Translations under genes and position numbers: made by a program
The notes under the pieces: generated by a model
Seen by the model: the letters and a program-made list of their open reading frames with translations, nothing else
What the model was told of the DNA's origin: nothing
Database searches by the model: none
Origin: Polaribacter sp. SA4-10
GTDB lineage: Bacteria > Bacteroidota > Bacteroidia > Flavobacteriales > Flavobacteriaceae
Assembly: GCF_002163835.1 (NCBI RefSeq)
Contig: NZ_CP019331.1
Span: 1,959,001 to 2,023,000 of the forward strand
Direction: 5' to 3'
DNA length: 64,000 nucleotides
Part shown: piece after piece, positions 8,798 to 17,218 of the stretch
How positions within the stretch are numbered: position 1 is the first letter of the stretch
Layout of the letters: each line of letters starts with the position of its first letter

Positions 8798-8877
8798 TTG
8801 TTTTTAAGACTTCTCTACGCTGTTTTAAATACTATATAGTATTTTTAAGAGCGAGGTGTAAAAACAATTTGAGACTG

Positions 8878-10200
8878 TTATTTATATACTTCTTTAACGA
8901 AATCTTCGTAAGAAACTTCTTTTGTTTTAAAATTCATGTTCTCTTTGTAAAAAGCCAATAATTTCTGACTGATTAATTGAGATTGTAATTTTTGAGCTTC
9001 TTCTTGGTTTTGTAAAATTTTACCAGCAATTTCATCCAATTCTTTTTCTTCTGGATTCATGTTACCAAATTGAGCCATTTGCGTACGGATAAATCCTTTT
9101 GCATAGTCTATCAATTCTTTATAATCTAATTTGATATCATTATCCTTCATAATCTTTCCTTCGATTAATTGATAACGCAATCCTTTTTCAGATTTAGTAT
9201 ACTCAGCAGCAGCATCTTCTGCAGACAATTCTTTTTCTCCTGCAGTTGCTAACCATTTTTGTAAAAATTCTGATGGTAAATCAAACTTTGTATTTTCAAC
9301 TAAATACTCAGTTATCGCATTTAATAATTGCTGATCTCCTTGTTGTTGAAATTGCTTTTCTGCATCTTCCTTAATTTTTACTCTTAATTCAGTTGTTGAA
9401 TTTACACTTCCGTCAGAAAATAATTTATCAAATAACTCTTTGTCTAAATCTGCTGGTGCTGTTTTTGTAATTTCTTCTACTGTAAAAGAAACTGTAATAT
9501 CTAAATCATGAATTACATCATGAGAAACACCTAAAATAGTTTCTAATTTATGGTCATCTTCAAATAATTGCTTTGTCTCTAATTCAATTACATCACCTAC
9601 TTTAGCGCCAATTAATTTCGTTTCATTTTTCTTCACTTTTAAATCTTTAACTAAAAAAGTAGATTTTTTGTTGATTTCTTTCTCTTCATTTACAAAAGTA
9701 CCTGTTACATTACAATGCGCTGTAGCTTCATCTAAAGAACTCATTTTTCCGTAACGAGATTGAATATTTTTAACTTCTTCGTCAATTAAATCTTCTGTAG
9801 CAACAATAGTATATTCTGTTACTTTCTTTTTAGATTTTAAATCAACATCAAATTCTGGAGCTAAACCTAATTCAAATTCAAAAGAAAATGTTTCTGCATC
9901 CCAATTAAAATTTTCTTTAACTCTTGGTATTGGATTTCCTAAAATATCTAATTTTTCTTCCGCTAAATATTTATTTAAAGAATCTTGTAAAAGCTTATTA
10001 ACCTCATCTATCATTATAGATTTACCATATTGCTTTTTTATCATTCCCATAGGCACTTGCCCTTTTCTAAAACCAGGGATATCTGCTTTTTTACGGTAAT
10101 CTGTTAACAATTCTGTTACTTTTGCTTGATAGTCTTCTGCAACAATTTCTACCTTTACAACTGCGTTTAACGCATCTATGTTTTCTTTTGTAATATTCAT
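8878..10200 (-). CDS. tig: trigger factor (ribosome-associated chaperone)
   Basis: A 440-aa protein. The ATG at 10200 is chosen because MNITKENIDALNAVVKVEI is the usual start of Bacteroidota trigger factors and a purine-rich AAAGAA lies just upstream; the upstream ATG would add 16 unrelated residues. The N-terminal ribosome-binding domain has the signature near GFRKGQVPMGMIKKQYG (family GFRxGKxP). The central PPIase-like domain is weakly conserved and the C-terminal chaperone arms fill the rest. It binds nascent chains at the ribosome exit. The conserved tig-clpP-clpX order supports the call. Confidence 0.95.
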   Translation of the reverse strand: MNITKENIDALNAVVKVEIVAEDYQAKVTELLTDYRKKADIPGFRKGQVPMGMIKKQYGKSIMIDEVNKLLQDSLNKYLAEEKLDILGNPIPRVKENFNWDAETFSFEFELGLAPEFDVDLKSKKKVTEYTIVATEDLIDEEVKNIQSRYGKMSSLDEATAHCNVTGTFVNEEKEINKKSTFLVKDLKVKKNETKLIGAKVGDVIELETKQLFEDDHKLETILGVSHDVIHDLDITVSFTVEEITKTAPADLDKELFDKLFSDGSVNSTTELRVKIKEDAEKQFQQQGDQQLLNAITEYLVENTKFDLPSEFLQKWLATAGEKELSAEDAAAEYTKSEKGLRYQLIEGKIMKDNDIKLDYKELIDYAKGFIRTQMAQFGNMNPEEKELDEIAGKILQNQEEAQKLQSQLISQKLLAFYKENMNFKTKEVSYEDFVKEVYK

Positions 10201-10298
10201 TTCTTTGTATTCTTTAGTTCTTAAAAAATCGACTGCAAAATTAATCATTATTAATTAACCTTACAAAGGTTTAAACACTTCTATTTCAGTATTTTCTT

Positions 10299-10658
10299 TT
10301 AATTATTTATAGATTTCTTGTTTTCTTTTAGCAATGAAAATAATGCCGATCTAAAAATTGACAATAACACACTAAACAATAACGCTGTAAAAAAGCCTGA
10401 AACCGCAAAACCATCTACTAATCTATCTGCCAACAAGATAATAACTGCATTAATTACAAAGAGAAATAAACCTAAAGTAACTATGGTAGCTGGTAATGTA
10501 AAGAAGATTAACAACGGGCGAACAAACATATTTAGCAAAGAAATTACTACTGCAACAATTATTGCAGTTACATAACCTGTTACTGTTATTCCTGGTAAAA
10601 TAGTAGCTAAAACAACTACTGCTAAAGCAGTTAATAAAATTTTTAAAAAAGTTTTCAT
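10299..10658 (-). CDS. phage holin family (superfamily IV-type) membrane protein
   Basis: A 119-aa protein with four hydrophobic segments (about residues 5-22, 28-45, 50-76 and 85-105) and a short basic tail (KENKKSINN). NMFVRPLLIFFTLPATIVTLG is the hallmark of the PF04020-type small membrane proteins, which are widespread in bacterial chromosomes and whose function is unsettled despite the holin name. No phage genes are nearby, so a housekeeping membrane role is more likely than lysis. Confidence 0.85.
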   Translation of the reverse strand: MKTFLKILLTALAVVVLATILPGITVTGYVTAIIVAVVISLLNMFVRPLLIFFTLPATIVTLGLFLFVINAVIILLADRLVDGFAVSGFFTALLFSVLLSIFRSALFSLLKENKKSINN

Positions 10659-10703
10659 GTCTTTAGTTTTAATATCCTATTTTAAATGCGAAAACTATAC
10701 CAA

Positions 10704-10736
10704 ATTAAAAAACTGCCAAAAGAGCAGTTTTTTAAA
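10704..10736. terminator. terminator-like hairpin between divergent genes
   Basis: An 8-bp stem AAAACTGC / GCAGTTTT (10709-10716 with 10724-10731) has T-runs on both strands. It lies upstream of both neighbours (holin-like gene on minus, DUF1826-like gene on plus), where a terminator is not expected. Confidence 0.5.
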
Positions 10737-10798
10737 GTAATTTAATAGTTAGAATAGTACTACTTTCGTCAAATAATTTTACACTTATAGTACCCATT

Positions 10799-11497
10799 AT
10801 GATAGATTTATCTCATACTGAGAATCAAATTAACTGTGTTACAAATTTCCAAGATCTAGTTACCACGCCTTTTCATGAAGAAATGAATGCAATTTGCTGG
10901 AAACGTAATCTAATTGGTGATTTTTCTGAGATTATTAAAAAAGTAGAAGTAAACGGAAATATAGCAACACTTGATCAAGAGCAACTTATTGAACTTCAAT
11001 TAAGTGAACAAGGCCAACTTGCTCGTAAAATTCTTTTAAATGATTTAAATGTATTGAAGTCTCATGGAGCAGATCCAACACTTAATGTTATCAAAAACTA
11101 TGAGAGAGATGATGTCTTTCCATTTTTTCCAACAGACGTTTATTCTTTTCATGTAGATCGCTCTACAATACCTGTTGACACATTTTTATGCACTTATTAT
11201 GGCGAATCGAGTGATATATTACCAAACTCACAAGCCACACAAAAAATACTTGTACCAGAAATTCGTGATGAACTCAAAAAACTATATCAAGGATCTGAAG
11301 AAGGTTTTGAGTCCTTTTTAACCGAATATTTTTTTGACCTACATTATCTTGCTAAACCAAAGGCAAACCCTATCAACTTAGGTGTTGGTCACTTATGGAA
11401 ATTAGCAACGGATTATCCTAAAAGTAAAGTTCTTCCTTGTATTCATCGTGCTCCAAATGAAAAAATTGGACAAAACAGGTTGTTGTTGATTTGTTAA
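10799..11497 (+). CDS. DUF1826-like protein
   Basis: A 232-aa soluble protein without signal peptide or membrane segments. The block FHVDRSTIPVDTFLCTYYG followed by LPNSQA, and the C-terminal CIHRAP...RLLLIC, resemble the DUF1826 family (FHxDxxxxRLLCTYxGPGTEWL; VHRSP...RLLLTLD). DUF1826 proteins are uncharacterised; in proteobacteria some occur in zinc-related loci, but nothing here points to zinc. It stands alone between divergent and convergent neighbours. The family assignment is from memory of the motif. Confidence 0.55.
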   Translation: MIDLSHTENQINCVTNFQDLVTTPFHEEMNAICWKRNLIGDFSEIIKKVEVNGNIATLDQEQLIELQLSEQGQLARKILLNDLNVLKSHGADPTLNVIKNYERDDVFPFFPTDVYSFHVDRSTIPVDTFLCTYYGESSDILPNSQATQKILVPEIRDELKKLYQGSEEGFESFLTEYFFDLHYLAKPKANPINLGVGHLWKLATDYPKSKVLPCIHRAPNEKIGQNRLLLIC

Positions 11498-11590
11498 AAT
11501 CAAAATTATCAATAACTAACTATAGAGATCAATAATAATTTAAAATGGTTTTGTAGAAACTCGTTCAGTAAAAATGCAAAAAAAATACAC

Positions 11591-13399
11591 CTATTTATTT
11601 TGAAGCTCTGTAGCTTTACGCTCTAGTTCTGCTTGAAATTCTTCCATTACAGGTTTTACGGTGCTTTCTGGAATGTCTGCAACTTTAATATACATTAAAC
11701 CATCTACCGCATTGTTAAATTTTGGATCTACATTAAAAGCGACCAAACGTGCATTTTGCTTTACGTATTTTTTAATTAAAACCGGAATTCTTAATGCTCC
11801 TGGCTCAATTTCATCAATAATTTTATCAAACTTTTGCATGTCTGCTTTAGTGGCATCAAATACAAAATCTTTATCAGCATCTTTTAATTTTACCTTGTAT
11901 TCTTTCTTCGGATGAATATATTGCGCAATATATGGATCGTAATAATGAGATTTCATAAACTCAATCATTAGCGATTTCGAAAAATCAGAAAATTGATTAC
12001 TAATACTAACTCCGCCCATTAAATATTTATACTCAGGGTAACGTAAAGTAACGTGTACAATTCCTTTCCAAAGTAAGAACAATGGCATTGGTTTCTGTTG
12101 GTATTCTTTAATAATGAAAGCTCTACCCATTTCTATGGTGTTTTCCATCATTTGATGCAATTCTGGCTCAATTCTAAAAAGTGTTTGAACGTAAAAACCG
12201 TTTATTCCATACTTTTTAAAAATCTCTTTTCCAAGCCCCATTCTATAAGATCCAGCTAAACATTTTGCTTCTCTGTCCCACAAAAATAGATGATAATAAT
12301 AGGTATCATATATATCTAAATCTATAGCTTTATTAGTTCCTTCACCAACATCTCTAAAAGTAATTTCTCTTAGCCTACCTATTTCATGTAATAAATTAGG
12401 AATTTCTGTTGCTTTGGCAAAAAACACTTCATAATTTTTACTTTCTAAAAGCCTTCCACCTCTTTCTCTTAGAGCATCTACTTCTTTAATAAATGAAGAA
12501 ACACTTTTTTGTAACGTAATTTTTTTTGCAGGTTTTTTAGGGATTTTCAAATTCTGAGTTGACAATAATTTATGTTCCTTTTCAAAAGGATTTGCCAACA
12601 TATAGGTTTTCTTTCTTATAAATTTATAAAAAGCAGGAATCTCTCTGTATTCATCTTGATCTTTTACAGAAATAGGTTTTCCTATTCTAACTCTTATAAC
12701 TCTATTTTTTTGAGAGATTACTTCTGATGGTAATTTTGCCGTTCTTAAGGTGTCAGAAATTTTAGACAACACATAAAAAAGTCTACTATTTTTTGCGTGA
12801 AAATAAATAGGAATTACAGGTACGTTTGCTTTTTTAATTAAACGCACAGCTCCTTCTTCCCAAGGTTTATCTATATTTAGCTTACCGTCTTTATACGTAG
12901 AAACTTCTCCTGCAGGAAAAATACCCAAAGGTTTCCCTTCTCTTAAATGAAGAAGTGCACTTTTTATTCCTGAAACACTAGATTTTGCATCCTTTCTTGT
13001 TTCAAAAGGATTGACAGGCATTACATATGGCTTAAGTGGCTCTATTCTGTGTAATAAAAAGTTGGCAATTATTTTATAATCGGATCTTTTTTCTATCAAA
13101 AGTTTTAATAGTAAAACACCGTCTATTCCTCCTAAAGGATGATTAGAAACAGTTATAAAAGGACCTTCTTTTGGAATTCTTTTTAAATCTTCTTCAGGAA
13201 TTTCAAATTCTATCTTACAGTCTGATAAAACACCATTTAAAAACTCTAACTCTTTCTTATCTTTATTATTATTGTAGATTTTATTTATTGAAGAGATACG
13301 TAAAACCCTCATCAACAGAAACCCTACAAAAGTTCCAAAAAAACCAAATTTTTCTAAACCAATTACTTGTGCAATCTCTTTAGAAGTAACTAATGACAT
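11591..13399 (-). CDS. olsF: bifunctional acyltransferase, OlsF-like (amino-acid lipid synthesis)
   Basis: A 602-aa fusion. Residues about 60-280 form a PlsC/LPLAT acyltransferase domain with NHPLGGID (the H-X4-D motif) and a glycerolipid-binding block (GIFPAGEVS). Residues about 320-560 match the OlsB/hemolysin-like GNAT domain (ESKNYEVFFAKATEIPNLLH; YRMGLGKEIF; GRAFIIKEYQQKP). This architecture is that of OlsF, which makes ornithine lipids by N-acylation (C-terminal domain) and O-acylation (N-terminal domain) and has a Flavobacterium homologue. Synthesis of glycine or related amino-acid lipids is an alternative. It acts at the inner membrane. Confidence 0.75.
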   Translation of the reverse strand: MSLVTSKEIAQVIGLEKFGFFGTFVGFLLMRVLRISSINKIYNNNKDKKELEFLNGVLSDCKIEFEIPEEDLKRIPKEGPFITVSNHPLGGIDGVLLLKLLIEKRSDYKIIANFLLHRIEPLKPYVMPVNPFETRKDAKSSVSGIKSALLHLREGKPLGIFPAGEVSTYKDGKLNIDKPWEEGAVRLIKKANVPVIPIYFHAKNSRLFYVLSKISDTLRTAKLPSEVISQKNRVIRVRIGKPISVKDQDEYREIPAFYKFIRKKTYMLANPFEKEHKLLSTQNLKIPKKPAKKITLQKSVSSFIKEVDALRERGGRLLESKNYEVFFAKATEIPNLLHEIGRLREITFRDVGEGTNKAIDLDIYDTYYYHLFLWDREAKCLAGSYRMGLGKEIFKKYGINGFYVQTLFRIEPELHQMMENTIEMGRAFIIKEYQQKPMPLFLLWKGIVHVTLRYPEYKYLMGGVSISNQFSDFSKSLMIEFMKSHYYDPYIAQYIHPKKEYKVKLKDADKDFVFDATKADMQKFDKIIDEIEPGALRIPVLIKKYVKQNARLVAFNVDPKFNNAVDGLMYIKVADIPESTVKPVMEEFQAELERKATELQNK

Positions 13400-13454
13400 A
13401 TTTTATGATTAGACGTAAAAGCAAAATTACTAAAAAAATATATACAGAAATTTT

Positions 13455-14708
13455 TTAATTTGCTTTTAAAACAATTTGAGCAGTTTCTTTATTTATTTGC
13501 GTTAAAAGCGCTTTTCCTTTTTCTGTTATAGAAGTAATCGTTTGGTCATTAAAATGACGAATTGTATACAAATCTACTCCTTTTTGAAAATCTATTTTAA
13601 ACTGCGTTTTTAAATCCTCAAAAAAGGCATCAAACTTATTAAATTTGTTGTCTATACAAACAGAAAAACTAATAGCAGAATTCTGAATTAAATTTACCTT
13701 TAACTGATAATCATGTAGTTTCTGAAAAATATAACTGATATTATTTTCTACCATAAAAGAAAAATCTAAGGCAGAAATAGATATTAAAACCTGATCCTTT
13801 TTAACAATAAAACAAGGTATAAAAGGCACTAATCTTATTCCTTTAGAAACTCTTGTTCCTGCTTCTTTTGAGTTTATAAAAGAACGCACATATAATGGAA
13901 TTTCTTTTCTTTCTAATGGCTGTAATGTTTTTGGATGAATTACAGAAGCTCCGTAAAAAGCCATTTCAATGGCTTCTTCATAAGATATTTGTTCTAATAA
14001 AGTTGTATCCGAAAAAACTCTTGGATCTGCATTTAAAACACCTTCTACATCTTTCCAAATAGTTACACTTTCTGCATCTAAACAATATGCAAAAATACCT
14101 GCCGTATAATCTGAACCTTCTCTTCCTAAAGTTGTGGTATTTTCTGTATCATTAGCGGCAATAAAACCTTGCGTTATATTTAGTTTTTGTCTGTCTAATT
14201 TATTGGTAATAATATCTTGAGTTAATTCCCAATTTACTTTTGCATCTCTATAGTTACTATCTGTTTTAACATAATTTCTTACATCAAACCAATTGTTTTC
14301 TATACCTATTTTAGAAAGATAAGCACTTACAATTCTAGTAGACAACAACTCTCCAAAACAAATAATTTGATCATAAACATAATTATATCTCTGAGAGCTA
14401 TTTCTTGCCAAAAACCAACCAAGTTCTCCTAAAAGGATTTCAACTTCTTTATAAACTGAATCGTTTTTATCAAACAATTCACCCATAATATTTTTATGAT
14501 ATTCTTCTATAAAAGTTAATTTCGGGCTTAATTGATCACTTTTATTATAATATGCATTAATTACATCTTCAAAAGCATTTGTCATTTTTCCCATTGCAGA
14601 AATAACAACTAATGTTTCTTCTGTTCCTTCACTTTGCAAAACATTTGCAACATTTTTTATTTCATTAGCATCTTTTACAGAGGCTCCTCCAAATTTAAAA
14701 ATTCTCAT
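13455..14708 (-). CDS. aspartate kinase (LysC-type)
   Basis: A 417-aa monofunctional aspartokinase. KFGGASV at the N-terminus and the kinase block TTLGREGSDYTAGIFAYCL bind ATP and aspartate. SVIHPKTLQPLERKEIPLYV is the family signature. The C-terminal 130 residues form the regulatory ACT region (LISISALDFSFMVENNISYI). It commits aspartate to lysine, threonine and methionine synthesis. The start follows the stop of a GNAT gene by two bases, so the two are probably co-transcribed. Confidence 0.9.
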   Translation of the reverse strand: MRIFKFGGASVKDANEIKNVANVLQSEGTEETLVVISAMGKMTNAFEDVINAYYNKSDQLSPKLTFIEEYHKNIMGELFDKNDSVYKEVEILLGELGWFLARNSSQRYNYVYDQIICFGELLSTRIVSAYLSKIGIENNWFDVRNYVKTDSNYRDAKVNWELTQDIITNKLDRQKLNITQGFIAANDTENTTTLGREGSDYTAGIFAYCLDAESVTIWKDVEGVLNADPRVFSDTTLLEQISYEEAIEMAFYGASVIHPKTLQPLERKEIPLYVRSFINSKEAGTRVSKGIRLVPFIPCFIVKKDQVLISISALDFSFMVENNISYIFQKLHDYQLKVNLIQNSAISFSVCIDNKFNKFDAFFEDLKTQFKIDFQKGVDLYTIRHFNDQTITSITEKGKALLTQINKETAQIVLKAN

Positions 14709-14710
14709 TT

Positions 14711-15190
14711 CTAATTATTTTCTACAAATTTTGCTAAATTCTCTTTGTTCATTTGAACCACAGACCAATCATTTAAATAGGTTGCTCCTGTACTTTTATA
14801 AAAGTCAATTGCATTGGTGTTCCAATCTATTACTTCCCAAGCAACTCTATTGAAATTATTATCATACGCATACTTTAAAACAGCAGAGTACAACGCTTTA
14901 CCTGCCCCAATTTTCTGTTTCTTTTTTGTTACTATTAAATCTTCTAAATGAATAGACCTTCCTTTCCAAGTTGAATATCTTTCGTAAAACAAAGCAATTC
15001 CAATAATTATGTTTTCTTGTTCTGCTACAAAAATTTTAAATTTTGGATTTTCAGAAAACCCATCATTTATCAAATCATTTACAGTAATATTAACTGCATC
15101 TGGTTCTTTTTCAAAAACGGCTAATTCAGTAATTAAATCTAATACTGATTGCATATCTTTTTCTACTGCATTTCTAACTGTAAAGCTCAT
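14711..15190 (-). CDS. GNAT acetyltransferase, SSAT (diamine N-acetyltransferase)-like
   Basis: A 159-aa protein. The ATG at 15190 (MSFTVRNAVEKDMQSVLDLI) is preferred to the ATG at 15232. YSTWKGRSIHLEDLIV, then KKQKIGAGKALYSAVLKYA (acetyl-CoA loop), then WNTNAIDFYKSTGATYLNDW match spermidine/spermine N1-acetyltransferase-type GNATs, which acetylate small amines or thialysine-like compounds. It sits two bases before the aspartokinase; pairing with an amino-acid gene fits a lysine- or diamine-like substrate, but this is inference. Confidence 0.8.
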   Translation of the reverse strand: MSFTVRNAVEKDMQSVLDLITELAVFEKEPDAVNITVNDLINDGFSENPKFKIFVAEQENIIIGIALFYERYSTWKGRSIHLEDLIVTKKKQKIGAGKALYSAVLKYAYDNNFNRVAWEVIDWNTNAIDFYKSTGATYLNDWSVVQMNKENLAKFVENN

Positions 15191-15355
15191 ATTTTTTATA
15201 ATTGATGGTAAAGATAATTTATTTGAAAACAACTAAAAATAATTAAACGTTTTGTACAGGTATCTCATTTTTGTTTAATTTTTTGATAAATAATAACGAA
15301 AACGTTGTAGTAAATTAAAAAAGTTCAGATATTTGTCACAGACAAAACACAACAA

Positions 15356-16366
15356 ATGGCTAACAAAAATCAAACTTTAGGAGAATTTATTATTGACAAT
15401 CAGCACGCTTTTAAATACAGTTCCGGAGAACTTTCTAGTCTTTTGAACTCTATTAGATTAGCCGCAAAAGTAGTAAATCATGAAGTAAACAAAGCTGGTT
15501 TGATTGATATTACTGGTGCTGCTGGTGATACAAACATTCAAGGTGAAGACCAACAAAAATTGGATGTTTATGCAAATGAAAAATTTATTCAAACGCTAAC
15601 AAAAAGAAATATTGTTTGTGGTATTGCAAGTGAAGAGGAAGATAGTTTTATTTCTATTAATAGTATCGACGAAAATCACCAAAATAAATATGTAGTTCTT
15701 ATCGATCCTTTAGATGGCTCTTCTAATATTGATGTAAATGTCTCTGTAGGAACAATTTTTTCTATCTATAGAAGAATTACACCTGTAGGAACTCCTGTGC
15801 AATTAGAAGACTTCTTACAAAAAGGAATCGAACAAGTAGCTGCTGGTTATGTTGTTTATGGAACTTCTACAATGTTGGTTTATACAACAGGAGATGGCGT
15901 AAATGGTTTTACTTTAAACCCCGCAATTGGTACCTTTTATTTATCACACCCAAATATGACTTTCCCTGAAGACGGAAATATGTACTCAGTAAATGAAGGA
16001 AATTATTTAGATTTCCCTTTAGGAGTGAAAAAATATATAAAATATTGTCAGGAAGAGGAAGGAGAAAGACCTTATACAAGTAGATATATTGGTTCTTTGG
16101 TTTCCGACTTTCATAGAAATATGATAAAAGGAGGAATTTATTTATACCCTAAAGGTTCTAGAAATCCTAATGGTAAATTGCGTTTATTATATGAATGTAA
16201 TCCTATCGCTTTTATTGCAGAACAAGCAAATGGTAAATCTTCTGATGGTTACACAAGAACTATGGAAGTAGCACCTACAGAATTACACCAAAGAGTTCCA
16301 TTTATTTGCGGAAGTAAAAACATGGTTAATAAGTTAGAAGAATTTATGCAAATTCATGGAGAATAA
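15356..16366 (+). CDS. fbp: class 1 fructose-1,6-bisphosphatase
   Basis: A 336-aa gluconeogenic enzyme converting fructose-1,6-bisphosphate to fructose-6-phosphate in the cytoplasm. The metal and phosphate sites are intact: [21 protein letters not shown] and [20 protein letters not shown]. The substrate-binding C-terminal part has [20 protein letters not shown] and [19 protein letters not shown]. The start lies about 100 nt from the divergent GNAT gene start and the length is normal. Confidence 0.97.
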   Translation: MANKNQTLGEFIIDNQHAFKYSSGELSSLLNSIRLAAKVVNHEVNKAGLIDITGAAGDTNIQGEDQQKLDVYANEKFIQTLTKRNIVCGIASEEEDSFISINSIDENHQNKYVVLIDPLDGSSNIDVNVSVGTIFSIYRRITPVGTPVQLEDFLQKGIEQVAAGYVVYGTSTMLVYTTGDGVNGFTLNPAIGTFYLSHPNMTFPEDGNMYSVNEGNYLDFPLGVKKYIKYCQEEEGERPYTSRYIGSLVSDFHRNMIKGGIYLYPKGSRNPNGKLRLLYECNPIAFIAEQANGKSSDGYTRTMEVAPTELHQRVPFICGSKNMVNKLEEFMQIHGE

Positions 16367-16433
16367 ATCTTCTTTATAGCACAATAAATTATCAAAACGT
16401 AAACCTCTTGTAAAACCGTCTATTTATAGTTAA

Positions 16434-16449
16434 TTTTACAATTGTAAAA
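16434..16449. promoter_or_regulatory. 16-bp perfect palindrome upstream of sodA
   Basis: TTTTACAATTGTAAAA is perfectly symmetrical and ends 29 nt before the sodA start codon, a likely operator position. The responsible regulator is not recognisable. Confidence 0.4.
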
Positions 16450-16478
16450 ATGGTACTAACTTTTAAATAAAATAAAAA

Positions 16479-17087
16479 ATGGCTTTTAAATTACCAGAAT
16501 TAGACTATGCATATGATGCATTAGAACCAAATATTGATGCTAGAACTATGGAAATTCACCACAGTAAACATCATCAAGGATATACAACAAAATTAAACGG
16601 AGCAATTGCAGGAACTGATTTAGAAGGAAAATCTATAGAAGATATTCTAACTAATTTAGATATGAGTAATGGCGCTGTAAGAAATAATGGTGGTGGTTTT
16701 TACAATCATTCATTATTCTGGACAGTAATGAACCCTGAAGATAAAGGATACTTATCTGGCGAACTAAAAGATGCTATTGAAGCTGCTTTTGGTTCTAAAG
16801 AAGCGTTTATGGAAGCTTTTTCTAATGCTGCTGCAACACAATTTGGTTCTGGTTGGGCTTGGTTATGTGTGCATAAAGGCGGTAAAGTAGAAGTTTGTTC
16901 TACGCCAAACCAAGACAATCCATTAATGCCAGGTGTTACTTGTAGCGGAACTCCTATTTTAGGTTTAGATGTTTGGGAACATGCATATTACTTAAACTAC
17001 CAAAACAGAAGACCAGATTATATTAATGCATTTTTTAATGTAATTAACTGGAACGAAGTTGAACGCAGATATGCTGAAGCTAAATAA
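16479..17087 (+). CDS. sodA: superoxide dismutase, Mn-type (Fe/Mn family)
   Basis: A 202-aa cytoplasmic enzyme that dismutates superoxide. Ligand blocks are [20 protein letters not shown] and [20 protein letters not shown] (Asp and His ligands). The second-sphere residues are Gly-Gly before FYNH and Gln in [12 protein letters not shown], which point to the manganese form rather than iron. There is no signal peptide. A perfect palindrome lies just upstream and a bidirectional terminator downstream. Confidence 0.93.
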   Translation: MAFKLPELDYAYDALEPNIDARTMEIHHSKHHQGYTTKLNGAIAGTDLEGKSIEDILTNLDMSNGAVRNNGGGFYNHSLFWTVMNPEDKGYLSGELKDAIEAAFGSKEAFMEAFSNAAATQFGSGWAWLCVHKGGKVEVCSTPNQDNPLMPGVTCSGTPILGLDVWEHAYYLNYQNRRPDYINAFFNVINWNEVERRYAEAK

Positions 17088-17163
17088 TAGCACAACTTTT
17101 TTTTAGCAACTCACTCATACAATAAACAAGTAAAAGGTGAGTTTTTAAAACTCTTATACAATA

Positions 17164-17193
17164 AAAAAGCATCCTAAATTTAGGATGCTTTTT
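17164..17193. terminator. bidirectional intrinsic terminator (sodA / purF)
   Basis: A perfect 15-bp inverted repeat with core GCATCCTAAA / TTTAGGATGC and A/T flanks, centred at 17178/17179, lies between the convergent genes sodA and purF. Confidence 0.9.
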
Positions 17194-17218
17194 ACTTTAT
17201 ATATAACTCTTATTGGTA

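Noticed and set aside
10201..10248. Longer N-terminus of trigger factor
   Set aside because: The added 16 residues do not match the family start; MNITKENIDALN at 10,200 does and has a purine-rich site upstream.
10299..10658. Prophage remnant (holin-like protein)
   Set aside because: No other phage genes are nearby and this family is common in ordinary bacterial chromosomes.
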